DNA of 64,000 nucleotides from Halocatena marina (GCF_025913575.1 NZ_CP109785.1:1240001-1304000), one strand, 5' to 3'. Shown: positions 7,990-17,169, counted from the first letter of the stretch. Program-made: numbers and translations. The notes: generated by a model not told the origin, from the letters alone.

Positions 7990-9362
7990 CTGTCGATACC
8001 ATCCTCTCTGGTGGAACTGTCGTGACGGACACTCGAACCTTCGATGCTGACGTTGCGATACGCGATGGAACGATTGCCGCAATTGGATCCTCTGAGTCGC
8101 TCCCCCCAGCGAGGACGGTTGTCGATGTCTCTGGATGTCTCGTAATGCCGGGATTCGTCGATCCCCACGTCCATATCGACGATTCAGCGTCGATCGATAC
8201 GTACGAAACGGCGACCGCCGCTGCCGCCAGCGGTGGTATCACGACGGTCATTGATTTTGCATGGCAGACTGAAGATAATTCGTTGGAGAACTCCCCACGA
8301 CCGCTGACCGCTGGAATCGAGCGCAAGCAGGAGAAAGCTGAGAACGCCTACGTCGATTACAGTCTCCACGGAGGGATCACCATCGAAACAGAGGACGTTC
8401 TGGAGGAACTCGCGACAGCGGTCGAAATGGGTGTCACGTCGTTCAAAATGTTCACCGCGTACGATTTCAGAATCTCTAACGGTTTCATATACAAAATATT
8501 GGAGGAAATAGCCAACCTCGACGCTGTCGGTGTCTTCCACACGGAGGACAACTCAGTATGTGAAACATTAATTGAAGCGTTCAAAACAACGGGTCGGAAC
8601 GAATCAACGTGGTATCCACAGTCACGGCCGGATTTCGCTGAAGCAATGGCTGTCGAGAATGTTCTCAGGATGGCATTTGAAACCGGTGCGAAGTACTACG
8701 GCGTCCACACTTCCTGTCGAAAATCCGCCGCCGTTATCGATCGATTCCGAAACGACGGGAGTCAGGTGCGGGCAGAGACGTGTACGCACTACACGACGCT
8801 CGATGACGCTGTGTACGAAACACAGGGAAACCTCCCGCTCATTGCACCACCAATCCGGAAACCGGATGACATTGAAGCGATGTTCGAGTATCTTCGGACT
8901 GGGACACTCGATGTTGTTTCGACGGATCATGCACCGCATTCGAGCGAAAGCAAGCAGGTTGACTGGTGGGACAGTCCGTACGGAGCAGGAAGCCTTCAAG
9001 AGAGTGTTCCCGTTTTTCACGACGAAGCAGTGAACAAGCGCGGCTTTGGGTATCCCTTCCTCGTACGAGTGATGAGTACTGCCCCAGCGAAGATATTTGG
9101 TCTGACCGGGAAAGGAACGCTTGCTCCGGGAACGGATGCAGACATTGTCGTCTTTGATCCGGACAAGACGATGCGCATTTCGGGCGATGAGGGTGCATCG
9201 AAGGCAGATTTCAGCATCTATGACGGTCGTGAAGTGACTGGAGCAGTGCAACAGACGTACGTTCGGGGGACGTGCATCGTCGAGGACGGCGAGTTGGTTG
9301 GTGATCCCGGTACCGGAGCGTTCGTTGCACGCGCGCTTCCCGATTGGGAATCGATACGCTAA
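7986..9362 (+). CDS. Dihydropyrimidinase / D-hydantoinase family cyclic amidohydrolase
   Basis: 458 residues. It opens a cyclic ureide ring (hydantoin, dihydropyrimidine or allantoin type) to the N-carbamoyl acid that the upstream enzyme could hydrolyse. All superfamily metal ligands are visible: FVDPHVHID, the carboxylated Lys in TSFKMFTAY, His in VFHTEDN and GVHTS, and Asp in STDHAPH. The C-terminal sandwich (GTLAPGTDADIVVFD) is present. The start is the ATG that overlaps the carbamoylase stop (ATGA); a longer in-frame reading extends well into that gene and is not supported. Ring-opening and carbamoylase genes coupled in one transcript are a recognised arrangement for hydantoin use. Confidence 0.9.
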   Translation: MTVDTILSGGTVVTDTRTFDADVAIRDGTIAAIGSSESLPPARTVVDVSGCLVMPGFVDPHVHIDDSASIDTYETATAAAASGGITTVIDFAWQTEDNSLENSPRPLTAGIERKQEKAENAYVDYSLHGGITIETEDVLEELATAVEMGVTSFKMFTAYDFRISNGFIYKILEEIANLDAVGVFHTEDNSVCETLIEAFKTTGRNESTWYPQSRPDFAEAMAVENVLRMAFETGAKYYGVHTSCRKSAAVIDRFRNDGSQVRAETCTHYTTLDDAVYETQGNLPLIAPPIRKPDDIEAMFEYLRTGTLDVVSTDHAPHSSESKQVDWWDSPYGAGSLQESVPVFHDEAVNKRGFGYPFLVRVMSTAPAKIFGLTGKGTLAPGTDADIVVFDPDKTMRISGDEGASKADFSIYDGREVTGAVQQTYVRGTCIVEDGELVGDPGTGAFVARALPDWESIR

Positions 9363-9447
9363 GCGAGGTCTGTTGCGTGATAACACATACTGTTCCTTAT
9401 CCTGTCGCTGCGCCGATCTCCTTGGAAATTTCGAGTATGACCTATCC

Positions 9448-9467
9448 TTATAATTCGAACGCGTTCG
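9448..9467 (+). promoter_or_regulatory. TATA box with a 12-bp palindrome for the amidohydrolase pair
   Basis: TTATAA (9448-9453) lies about 30 bases before the ATG at 9480, as for a leaderless haloarchaeal transcript. Directly after it comes the perfect palindrome CGAACGCGTTCG (9456-9467), between the TATA box and the start. That is the place expected for a repressor operator. It is unrelated to the CCATGG-centred element used upstream, so this pair may be controlled separately. Confidence 0.6.
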
Positions 9468-9479
9468 TAGAATCTTACC

Positions 9480-10235
9480 ATGATCATTGATGCACACGCC
9501 CATCTCGACGAAGTGGAATCATTCGGTTGGAAAGACACGCCATCCACGCTCCTTCGGTTGATGGACGCGGCTGGTATCGATACGGCCGTCGTCACTACGT
9601 ACGCCGATACGCCGGGTCCAGAGGACGGCGTCGAACGACTACGGGAGTACGTCGACGACCATCGGGATCGATTCATCGGCTTTCCACGGATGGACCCACG
9701 GTACGGTGATGAGGCAATTGAGATTTTCGAACAGGCAATCACCGAGTACGGCATGAAGGGTTTGAAGCTCCATCCAGTCAGCAATCTCTCAAATCCCTAT
9801 TCGGAGTTCAACGTCGAACTGTTGGAGACAGCTGCTCGACTCGATGTCCCCGTGCTGTTTCACTCGGGTGATCGAATACTGTGTCTCCCTCGCCAGATTG
9901 GTGAAGCAGCGCGCAAAACGGAGGCAACGCTCATCATGGGACACGTTGGTGGGTTCTTCAACGCCCGCGAAGCGGTTGCCGTGGCAGCTGAGCATGAGAA
10001 TATTATCCTTGAGACCTCTGCGCTCCCATATCCACGGATCATTCAGGAGGCAGTCGATCAGTTGGGTGCCGACCGAGTGATCTACGGCAGTGACCAGCCA
10101 GCGGCCAATCCGCACGTCGAACTCGAAAAAATTCGTGTCCTCGATCTGACAGACGAACAACGCGAACTGATCCTCGCTCGGAACATTGCCAATCTCCTTG
10201 ATTTAGACATCGAGAACGGAGGAGAGTCCTCATGA
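9480..10235 (+). CDS. TIM-barrel amidohydrolase (amidohydrolase-2 family)
   Basis: 251 residues, related to the ACMSD / gamma-resorcylate decarboxylase branch of metal-dependent hydrolases. Metal site residues are visible: the N-terminal HxH (IIDAHAHLD), LKLHP, VLFHSGD, LIMGHVGG and the late Asp in IYGSDQP. Members hydrolyse lactones or imides or decarboxylate; the substrate cannot be told from the sequence. The gap from the hydantoinase (117 bases) contains its own promoter. Its last codons overlap the next gene (ATGA). The next protein is a paralogue whose first five residues are identical, so the two probably arose by tandem duplication and may form one complex. Confidence 0.85.
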   Translation: MIIDAHAHLDEVESFGWKDTPSTLLRLMDAAGIDTAVVTTYADTPGPEDGVERLREYVDDHRDRFIGFPRMDPRYGDEAIEIFEQAITEYGMKGLKLHPVSNLSNPYSEFNVELLETAARLDVPVLFHSGDRILCLPRQIGEAARKTEATLIMGHVGGFFNAREAVAVAAEHENIILETSALPYPRIIQEAVDQLGADRVIYGSDQPAANPHVELEKIRVLDLTDEQRELILARNIANLLDLDIENGGESS

Positions 10236-11002
10236 TCATTGATGCGAACGCAAATGTCGGGCCATCGGTGTACGACGACTTCGAGTTTTCACCGACAGTC
10301 GAACGCCTCACGGAGAATCTTGCAGCCGCAGCTATCGATGGAGCAGTCGTTGCACCGCTTAAACCACCGTCGTTCGACTTTGATCGAGCGAACGCTCGCT
10401 TAGCCGCGCGATTACAAGAGAGAGCGACATGCTATGGGATCGGTCGTGTCGATCCACGAGTTGACGACAGTGTTGAACACGCAGAGCGGGCGCTGTCGGA
10501 GTACAACCTTTATGGCTTCAAACTCCATCCATGGGAAGAAACCGTCTCGATTACCTCACCAAACGTCCCCCCTCTTCTTGAAATCGCAGCCAGCTACACT
10601 GCACCAGTATGGATCCATGCAGGCTATCCCGGCGTTTCACACGCGCTGTCGGTTCGGGAGATCGCACAACAGTTTCCGGATGTTCCGATGATACTCACTC
10701 ACGGCGCACAGCTTGACATCAGTGGACTGAGCTTGACAGACGCATTCGAACTCGCAGAAACGACGACGAACACGTATTTCGAACTCTCGGGCGTGTATCG
10801 GCGAGATTTCATCGAGGATCTCGTTGAGACGGTCGGTCCTGAACGGGTGCTCTTTGGGACAAACGCACCGTACTTCCATCCTACAGTCGAAAAATCACGA
10901 GTAATCAACGCTGAGATCTCTGATACTACTAAACAGAAGATCTTGGGCGAAAATATACTGAATTTGTTAGAAATACCAGACAATGGTCATTCATTTGAGT
11001 GA
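10232..11002 (+). CDS. Amidohydrolase-fold protein lacking the metal-binding HxH (probable pseudoenzyme)
   Basis: 256 residues, clearly homologous along its length to the preceding gene: MIIDA start, FKLHP, VWIHAGYP and MILTHGAQ match the partner's motifs. The N-terminal HxH is replaced by Asn-x-Asn (DANANV, 10241-10258) and the late catalytic Asp by Asn (FGTNAP in place of GSDQP). Loss of both suggests the binuclear or mononuclear metal site cannot form normally. The frame is intact, overlaps its partner and has normal composition, so it is not a decaying gene. A structural or regulatory subunit, or an activity that does not use the usual metal site, is likely. Confidence 0.85.
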   Translation: MIIDANANVGPSVYDDFEFSPTVERLTENLAAAAIDGAVVAPLKPPSFDFDRANARLAARLQERATCYGIGRVDPRVDDSVEHAERALSEYNLYGFKLHPWEETVSITSPNVPPLLEIAASYTAPVWIHAGYPGVSHALSVREIAQQFPDVPMILTHGAQLDISGLSLTDAFELAETTTNTYFELSGVYRRDFIEDLVETVGPERVLFGTNAPYFHPTVEKSRVINAEISDTTKQKILGENILNLLEIPDNGHSFE

Positions 11003-11136
11003 CGGTATCGGGTCTAACGAAATTCGCACTGTCTCTCGAAATTAAGGCATTCTGAAGATTGAATTGGTTGTCTTAGACGGTGTACTGGAAATTTCGCCTT
11101 TCCGATTCGGTCCGGCTATCGCTACCAGAGCGGGAA

Positions 11137-11992
11137 TCAACGCTCAAGTGCATCGATTACGAGATCTGCAAAGTGCTCTGTCGCACTCGGACACTGTCTG
11201 AAGAACAGTTCCGGTTCGATGAGTTCTAGTTCCATGAGTGTGAACTCACCATCAACCACAACACCATCGACGCGGGCGTAGTGTGTGTCGTGTCTGATGT
11301 CATCAATAATACGACTAGCCTCGTCGATGAATCGTTTCGGTGCTGGTTTCAAGATAACAGTTCCACCGAACTCCGATTGAACGCGGAAATCGTCAGACAC
11401 GTGCTTGATGATGCTGTGACTGAACTGTCCACCGATGAAGATGAGAGACCACTCCCCGGCTGTTTTGATTTCGGGGATGAATGGCTGAACGAGCGCATCG
11501 GAATGAGTAATGATCTCGTTGAGTTGTGGCTGATCTCGTGTTGCGGATTCGAGAGAGACGCGTGACGTTAGGTACGCAGTCCCGGCGATCGCTGGTTTCA
11601 AAACTGCCTCCGTCCACCCATTGTCTCGCAAGACGGTCTCTAACTGCCGTGGTGAATCCTGTTCGATCACAGCCGTCGGAACAGCGCGAACACCATCCGA
11701 AGCAAGCTCTTTTAGATAGGTTTTTTTTGAGGTTCCATTGGACCGTCGCTGGCGGATTCCAGAGTTCAACACCGAGTGAAGCAAGCGAATCGATCCAAGA
11801 GCGAAAGGCGTCTGGCCGACGATGGTAGTCCCAACACGATCGGATCACAATCAACTCGTATGCGTCCCATGCGAGAGACGTATCGCTCCATACCACCGGC
11901 GATACGTCGATGCCTCTGTCATCTAACGTCTGTAGTAATACTCGATCGTCAGATCCACAGTTAGGACGATCGGTTGCTGTGGCGAGGCCCAC
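11137..11992 (-). pseudogene. ATP-grasp (RimK/glutathione-synthetase-like) gene with a frameshift
   Basis: Two overlapping reading frames together make one ATP-grasp protein of about 285 residues. The N-terminal part (from a GTG near 11992, VGLATATDRPN...) runs through CWDYHRRPDAF and ends in VQWNLKKN. The C-terminal part continues in another frame from KKTYLKELASDGV through VVDGEFTLMELELIEPE. The switch falls exactly at a run of eight A on the coding strand (T at 11721-11728). This can be a one-base indel in the genome, a sequencing error, or programmed slippage; I cannot separate these. The MELELIEPE motif is the usual metal/ATP-binding end of the grasp. The start codon is uncertain. It converges on the amidohydrolase operon. 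Confidence 0.7.
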
Positions 11993-12283
11993 CGGTCCAA
12001 CCGAAGCCGACAGTTCACTCCCCTCTCCCGATGATCGATGTTCGTGAGACACGACCGAGACGATGAAACTTCGCTGAATAAATTTTGCTATGCTGGTTAT
12101 GCACGCTCCTGATCTCGCTTGTTTTGTACGCGAATTCGTCTGCATTCTCGTTTGTTCTACTCTCGAAACTCTGAACGTCGAGTGACGTCCTCTGAGAGAT
12201 GCTTCATCCCCTCAAATGGCCAATATGGATTACTTGAAACGACGGCCAGTGCTCTTGTGCAACGCGATGTACTTGACCGACGA

Positions 12284-14161
12284 TCAAGCAGTAGACGCGT
12301 CGGCTATTCCAATCTGGACGTTCCAGAGAGTGGCGTACGTACCGTCGTATTCGAGGAGTTCTTCGTGCGTGCCACGTTCGACGATCTCACCATCGTCGAG
12401 CACGAGAATACGATCGGCCGTCCGTACTGTCGATAGTCGGTGTGCGATCACACACGTCGTGCGATCCGCAACGAGGTCGCTGAGCTGGTCTTGAATGATG
12501 CGTTCGGTCTTTGTATCGACGTGGCTGGTCGCCTCATCGAGGATCAAGATTTCAGGATCGTCGACCACAGCGCGCGCGATAGCGATCCGTTGGCGTTGCC
12601 CGCCCGAGAGACTCGTGCCACGTTCGCCGACCTCAGTGTCGTAGCCTCTGAGTAGCTCCGTGATGTCGTCGTGGACGCCAGCCAGTCGTGCTGCCTCACG
12701 GACCTGTTCGTCGGACACAGCGCCATCAGCACCGTACGCGATATTGTACCTGACGGTGTCGTTGAACAGGAATGCGTCTTGATTCACGTATCCGATGGCA
12801 CTCCGGAGACACCGTACCGGAACGTTACGGATGTCTTCGCCGTCAATAGTGATCGTACCGTCATCGGAATCGTACAGCCCGAGTAAGAGCTTCACGGCTG
12901 TCGATTTTCCAGCACCAGTCGCACCAACGACCCCGACTGTCTCGCCTGATTCGACAGCGAAGCTCACACTCTCGATTGCTGGCTGTGCACCATTCGAGTA
13001 GTGGAACGTCACATTCTCGAAACAGACGTGACCGTTTTCGACCGTGAAACCGTTGTTCGAGGTGTCATCTGCAATTTCACATTCACCTTCACTTTCGCCG
13101 TCCGTGACACCGTCGATGCGTTTTGCTGCCGCTTTCGCGGACGTATAGCCGTCGATGACGCCACTAAGATTCTTCAGCGGCAGCGTGATGCGCTCCATGT
13201 AGAACAGGAATGGTACAAGTTCCCCCGTGGTTAGCGATCCTGTGAATAGGACTGGCGGCCCGACAAGAATCCAGTAGACACCGATTGCAAGCGTCGCAAG
13301 CAGCCACATTCCTGCGACGAGGCGATTTAAGGGTGCCTGCCGGACTGCCAAGCGCCGGCTTCGAAAGCGCGCTCGAACGTGATCCCGCGAGGCGGATTCG
13401 ACGCGGTCGTATTCGTGAGCCTCACCAGTAAACGCCTTTACGACGCCGATACCGTCGAGGCTGGTTTCGAGGAGCGCGTTCAACGCGCCGCGTTCACGTC
13501 GGACGCCATCCTGAAGCGGTTCGATTCGCCGCGAGAACCAGCTGTTGAGAACGGCGATAAACGGCCCGGATAGCAGCACGAAGACCGCAAGCTGCCAGTT
13601 CAGCACTGACATATAAACGATCGCCGCGACGAGAGTAACGACGATCCAAACGGTGGCACTGATCAACACCGCAAAGAACGATTCGAGTTGATTGATGTCG
13701 TCGTTCAATGCACTCATCACGTCGCCTGTCCGGTGGGCATCGAAGTAGTCGAGCCTGCGGTGCTGGGCTGCATCGAAGGCGTGCACACGGATACGATGGA
13801 GTATCCTCTGGGCGAACACGCCGAAGCTGAACTCTGCGAGAGCGCCACCGAAGACAGTCACAGCGTTTACGGCGATCACCAAGGTGCCGACGAATACGAG
13901 CGTCAGAAGCGGTTCCGTGGCTGTTGGTATCCACGCGTCGGGAAGCAACGGTAAAGCGAGGGGCTGATCGTTGAACAGCGCATCAATAGCGATTCCGATG
14001 AGAAAGACATCCGCAAACCCGATGAACGACTTCACAGCGGCGGATCCGACTGCACCCATCAGATAGTGACTATCTGCGCGACCGTACTGCCGTACCAATT
14101 CCAATAACGGGTAGTCGGTGGACGCATCGTTTGTGAGATCTGCGGCCGCTTCATCCATCAT
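12284..14161 (-). CDS. ABC exporter half-transporter (membrane domain + ATPase), second of a pair
   Basis: 625 residues. An N-terminal six-helix ABC exporter domain (about residues 35-330) is followed by a nucleotide-binding domain. That domain has Walker A GATGAGKST, signature [14 protein letters not shown], Walker B ILILDEATSHVD with catalytic Glu, and switch His CVIAHRLSTV; all are canonical. It overlaps the upstream partner gene by four bases. Family members of this MsbA/multidrug type export lipids, peptides or drugs, usually as dimers; here the two products probably form a heterodimer. Neither partner shows the degenerate site seen in many bacterial heterodimers. A DNA-binding regulator is divergent from the pair. 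Confidence 0.92.
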   Translation of the reverse strand: MMDEAAADLTNDASTDYPLLELVRQYGRADSHYLMGAVGSAAVKSFIGFADVFLIGIAIDALFNDQPLALPLLPDAWIPTATEPLLTLVFVGTLVIAVNAVTVFGGALAEFSFGVFAQRILHRIRVHAFDAAQHRRLDYFDAHRTGDVMSALNDDINQLESFFAVLISATVWIVVTLVAAIVYMSVLNWQLAVFVLLSGPFIAVLNSWFSRRIEPLQDGVRRERGALNALLETSLDGIGVVKAFTGEAHEYDRVESASRDHVRARFRSRRLAVRQAPLNRLVAGMWLLATLAIGVYWILVGPPVLFTGSLTTGELVPFLFYMERITLPLKNLSGVIDGYTSAKAAAKRIDGVTDGESEGECEIADDTSNNGFTVENGHVCFENVTFHYSNGAQPAIESVSFAVESGETVGVVGATGAGKSTAVKLLLGLYDSDDGTITIDGEDIRNVPVRCLRSAIGYVNQDAFLFNDTVRYNIAYGADGAVSDEQVREAARLAGVHDDITELLRGYDTEVGERGTSLSGGQRQRIAIARAVVDDPEILILDEATSHVDTKTERIIQDQLSDLVADRTTCVIAHRLSTVRTADRILVLDDGEIVERGTHEELLEYDGTYATLWNVQIGIADASTA

Positions 14162-16029
14162 TCGATCAGCTCCGTTTCGGTGCGGCTGTTCGTACCGTCG
14201 TTAGCGGTAGCGACGGTCCCTATCTGAACACGCCAGAGATCCGCGTAGATGCCGTCCGCAGCGACGAGGTCGTCGTGAGTGCCGCGTTCGACGATCTCAC
14301 CATCGTCAAGCACGAGGATGCGATCAGCAGTCCGGACCGTGGAGAGCCGATGCGCGATGGCAAAAATCGTCCGGTCACCCGCAGACGTAGCGAGACGCTG
14401 CTGGATGGCGGCTTCAGTTTCGTTGTCGACATGGCTTGTTGCTTCGTCGAAGACGAGTATCTCGGGGTCGTGGTAGAGTGCACGGGCGATGGCAATTCGT
14501 TGGCGCTGACCGCCTGAGAGATTCGTGCCGCGTTCGCCGACAGCGGTATCGTACTCTGTAGGAAGAGTAGTAATGAATTCGTGGGCATCTGCATCGTTCG
14601 CTGCGGCGATCACCGTCTCTCGGTCCGGGTTCTGGTCGCCATACGCGATGTTCTCCGCGACGGTACTGGGAAACAGGAATGGGTCCTGACTGACGTATCC
14701 GATATACTCTCGGAGATTCGCGGCATCAGCGGCTGTGATATCGTGGCCGTCGATACGAACTGTACCCGCGTCCGGCTCATAGAACCGAAACAACAACTGC
14801 ATCAGAGTGGACTTGCCAGCGCCAGTCGAGCCAACGATCCCGATGAACTCACCCGATTCAGCAGTAAATGAGACATTGGTAAGTGTTTCGCTGTTCTCCT
14901 GATTGTAGTCTCCTGTGTTTTTGTATGTGAAACTGACGTCGTCGTATTCGACAGATCCAGTCCCGGTGAGCTCCGACAGATTATCGACATCCGGGGTGTC
15001 GTGCTGGTGTATAGCGACGACGCGGCGGGCGGCCGCCTGACCGCTCTCAACTTTATCGACGACGTGAACAGCGAGTCGGCGAGTCGGATCAAGGAACGAC
15101 TCTGCGTAGATGAGGAACGTCAGTAGGTTGCCTGCAGACAGTTCGACCGTGAAAAACAGCGGTGGCCCGGCGAGTATCCAGTAACCGCCGAGAAGAAACA
15201 ACCCCCAGATACCGACCGTTCCACAAAACCACGAGATGCCGTTGTACGCAATCCGGAGCCGGATTGTCGACCACATCGACTCCTTGTAGGAGTTCGAGAC
15301 AGCTTCAACCCGAGCACGTTCGGTGGGTTCGCCGGCAAACGCTTTCACCGTGGCCAGCCCCTGGATCGCGTCCTGAATCTGAACGTTCACGGCACCAATG
15401 CTCTCTCGAACGGCGTCGTACCGCGGTTCAAGCAGCGATGCATACACTCTGGCGGTAACCACGAGTACGACTGGTACCGCCAGCAGTAGCACTGCGAGCT
15501 GCCAATTGAGTACCATCATAAACGTGAACGCACTCACGAGGCCCCCGCCGTACAGCAGGCCATCGCGGCCGCCTGCGAACAGATCAGCAAGCGTATCAAC
15601 ATCGTCGTTAACGACGCTTACAATGTCGCCGTGGTCCCGGTCGTCGTGATAGGTAATCGGTAGTGCCGCTGCGGTAGCGAAAACGTCCGTCCGAATCTCG
15701 TGCAGTGTTTGCAGTGAGATCTTCTCGTAAACGAGGCTCCCGTACCATTTTGCGGTGCTCTCTGTAATGATAGCAGCACCGAGTACGCTTATTGTGAGTA
15801 TTGCTTGGCCACTTTCTGTCTTGGGAAGCCACGATACGGGAACGAGTGGGAGCGTGTATCGATGGCTCCCCAAAAGGAGCACATCGAGGGTACGACCGAT
15901 AATGAGTGCAGGGATTCGTTGGAGAAACACTGCTGCAATGAGCAGACCAACACCGACTGCAAATTGTTGCCATCGCGGCTTCACGAATTCATCGAATACG
16001 TAACCGACTGGAGTCTTCGATTGCTGCAT
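14158..16029 (-). CDS. ABC exporter half-transporter (membrane domain + ATPase), first of a pair
   Basis: 623 residues with the same layout as the following gene. The membrane domain (roughly residues 15-325) includes VSAFTFMMVLNWQLAVLLL. The ATPase carries Walker A GSTGAGKST, signature [14 protein letters not shown], Walker B ILVFDEATSHVD and FAIAHRLSTV. The C-terminus shares the phrase TADRILVLDDGEIVERGTH with its partner, which points to duplication. It is the first gene of the operon. A 173-base divergent gap with a long inverted repeat (16113-16156) separates it from an HTH gene. Substrate unknown. Confidence 0.92.
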   Translation of the reverse strand: MQQSKTPVGYVFDEFVKPRWQQFAVGVGLLIAAVFLQRIPALIIGRTLDVLLLGSHRYTLPLVPVSWLPKTESGQAILTISVLGAAIITESTAKWYGSLVYEKISLQTLHEIRTDVFATAAALPITYHDDRDHGDIVSVVNDDVDTLADLFAGGRDGLLYGGGLVSAFTFMMVLNWQLAVLLLAVPVVLVVTARVYASLLEPRYDAVRESIGAVNVQIQDAIQGLATVKAFAGEPTERARVEAVSNSYKESMWSTIRLRIAYNGISWFCGTVGIWGLFLLGGYWILAGPPLFFTVELSAGNLLTFLIYAESFLDPTRRLAVHVVDKVESGQAAARRVVAIHQHDTPDVDNLSELTGTGSVEYDDVSFTYKNTGDYNQENSETLTNVSFTAESGEFIGIVGSTGAGKSTLMQLLFRFYEPDAGTVRIDGHDITAADAANLREYIGYVSQDPFLFPSTVAENIAYGDQNPDRETVIAAANDADAHEFITTLPTEYDTAVGERGTNLSGGQRQRIAIARALYHDPEILVFDEATSHVDNETEAAIQQRLATSAGDRTIFAIAHRLSTVRTADRILVLDDGEIVERGTHDDLVAADGIYADLWRVQIGTVATANDGTNSRTETELIE

Positions 16030-16112
16030 GAGTCCGAGTAGTGGTACAAAAACAGAAACTGGATCGTAATAACCGTAATCTGCAACATATTACTGTTGGA
16101 TTAGTGTCACTC

Positions 16113-16156
16113 TGGTGAAGCTGTACTGACTGTCTGGTTCGCTCGCAGCTTCACCA
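16113..16156. promoter_or_regulatory. 11-bp inverted repeat between ABC exporter operon and regulator
   Basis: TGGTGAAGCTG (16113-16123) is repeated in perfect inverted form as CAGCTTCACCA (16146-16156), 22 bases apart. The centre-to-centre distance is about 33 bases, close to three helical turns. It lies 47 bases upstream of the HTH gene at 16203 and about 85 upstream of the exporter operon start. This fits an operator pair for the divergent regulator; a transcript hairpin is also possible. Confidence 0.55.
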
Positions 16157-16202
16157 TTGTATTACCACAAGCTGATTATTGAGGCGTCGTGGAGTGTGAG
16201 AC

Positions 16203-17102
16203 ATGATCGACGAATCGTCCATCGAAGATAGTGCGGTGACCGTTGAACGACGCTCACCGGAGGACGTCTTCAGCCTGCTCGCGAACGATGTCCGCATCGA
16301 AATCCTCCACGCACTCGGTGAAACGCCGGATACGTCTCTGTCGTTCTCAGAACTTCAAGCGCGTGTGGATGTTGCCGACAGCGGGAATTTCAACTATCAC
16401 CTAGAGAAACTCTGTGGTTCATTTATTCGAAAAGACGACGACTACGAACTCACACACGCTGGTGAACAGATCATCGGTGCGATGCTCGCAGGAACGTACA
16501 CTGCAGACGCGACTATTGAACCAATATTACTGGATTGGAACTGTCTGCTCTGTGGCGGCGCGATGACTGCTGAGTACTTCGGAGAGCGCGCCCACATCTC
16601 CTGTCAGACGTGCGGAAAAGGCGCTGTGTTCCCGTTTCCGCCCGGGTGCCTCACGCAGTTCGATCGATCGGAACTCCCAGCGGCATTTGCACGGTGGTTG
16701 CGTCAACTCGTCAAACGGACCATTGCAGGATTCTGTCACGTTTGTGCCGGGCGCGTGGACGGTGCGCTCGCACGATTACCCGGAGGCACTGAAGCCAATC
16801 CAAAACCCTCTCAGGCTGCCTTCGAATGTCAGCGGTGTGGTGGTGGCATGCGATTCTCCGGCGCAACACTCGCAACCTTTCACCCGCAAGTTGAGTCGTT
16901 CTTTTTCGAGCACGACCTCCACCTGTTAGCTGGCCACGCATCCCGAGCATGGAGCCGTCTCGACCGGTTTGACTCCGAAACGCTCGAAACTGACCCGCCA
17001 CGGCTTGAGATGACCTTCGCACACGGCGGTGAAACACTCACAGCCGAAATCATGCCGGACGCGACGATTCGAACCGTGCAGCGATACGCCACAGACAGCT
17101 AA
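16203..17102 (+). CDS. Winged-helix regulator with two zinc-ribbon-like segments
   Basis: 299 residues. An N-terminal ArsR-like winged helix (about residues 20-95: EDVFSLLANDVRIEILHAL ... FNYHLEKL) is followed by two Cys-pair segments, CLLCGG/CQTCG near residues 117-140 and CHVCAG/CQRCGG near 180-220. The tail (TLTAEIMPDATIRTVQRY) is the domain found after such helices in many haloarchaeal regulators. The helix binds DNA; the Cys pairs probably hold zinc. It is transcribed away from the ABC exporter pair, with an inverted repeat between them, so control of that pair is the simplest role. Whether it represses or activates is not visible. Confidence 0.8.
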   Translation: MIDESSIEDSAVTVERRSPEDVFSLLANDVRIEILHALGETPDTSLSFSELQARVDVADSGNFNYHLEKLCGSFIRKDDDYELTHAGEQIIGAMLAGTYTADATIEPILLDWNCLLCGGAMTAEYFGERAHISCQTCGKGAVFPFPPGCLTQFDRSELPAAFARWLRQLVKRTIAGFCHVCAGRVDGALARLPGGTEANPKPSQAAFECQRCGGGMRFSGATLATFHPQVESFFFEHDLHLLAGHASRAWSRLDRFDSETLETDPPRLEMTFAHGGETLTAEIMPDATIRTVQRYATDS

Positions 17103-17169
17103 TTCGGCGGGGATCGATCTAGTGTGACGAACCGCAGATGATGTGTTCAGAAACCCATACTATCACGTG

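Noticed and set aside
8622..9503. Long open frame antisense to the hydantoinase (293 codons)
   Set aside because: It mirrors a well-supported gene and has no recognisable domain or haloarchaeal acidic composition.
10546..10556. CCATGG inside the second amidohydrolase-like gene
   Set aside because: Coding context (HPW) explains it and the symmetry does not extend.
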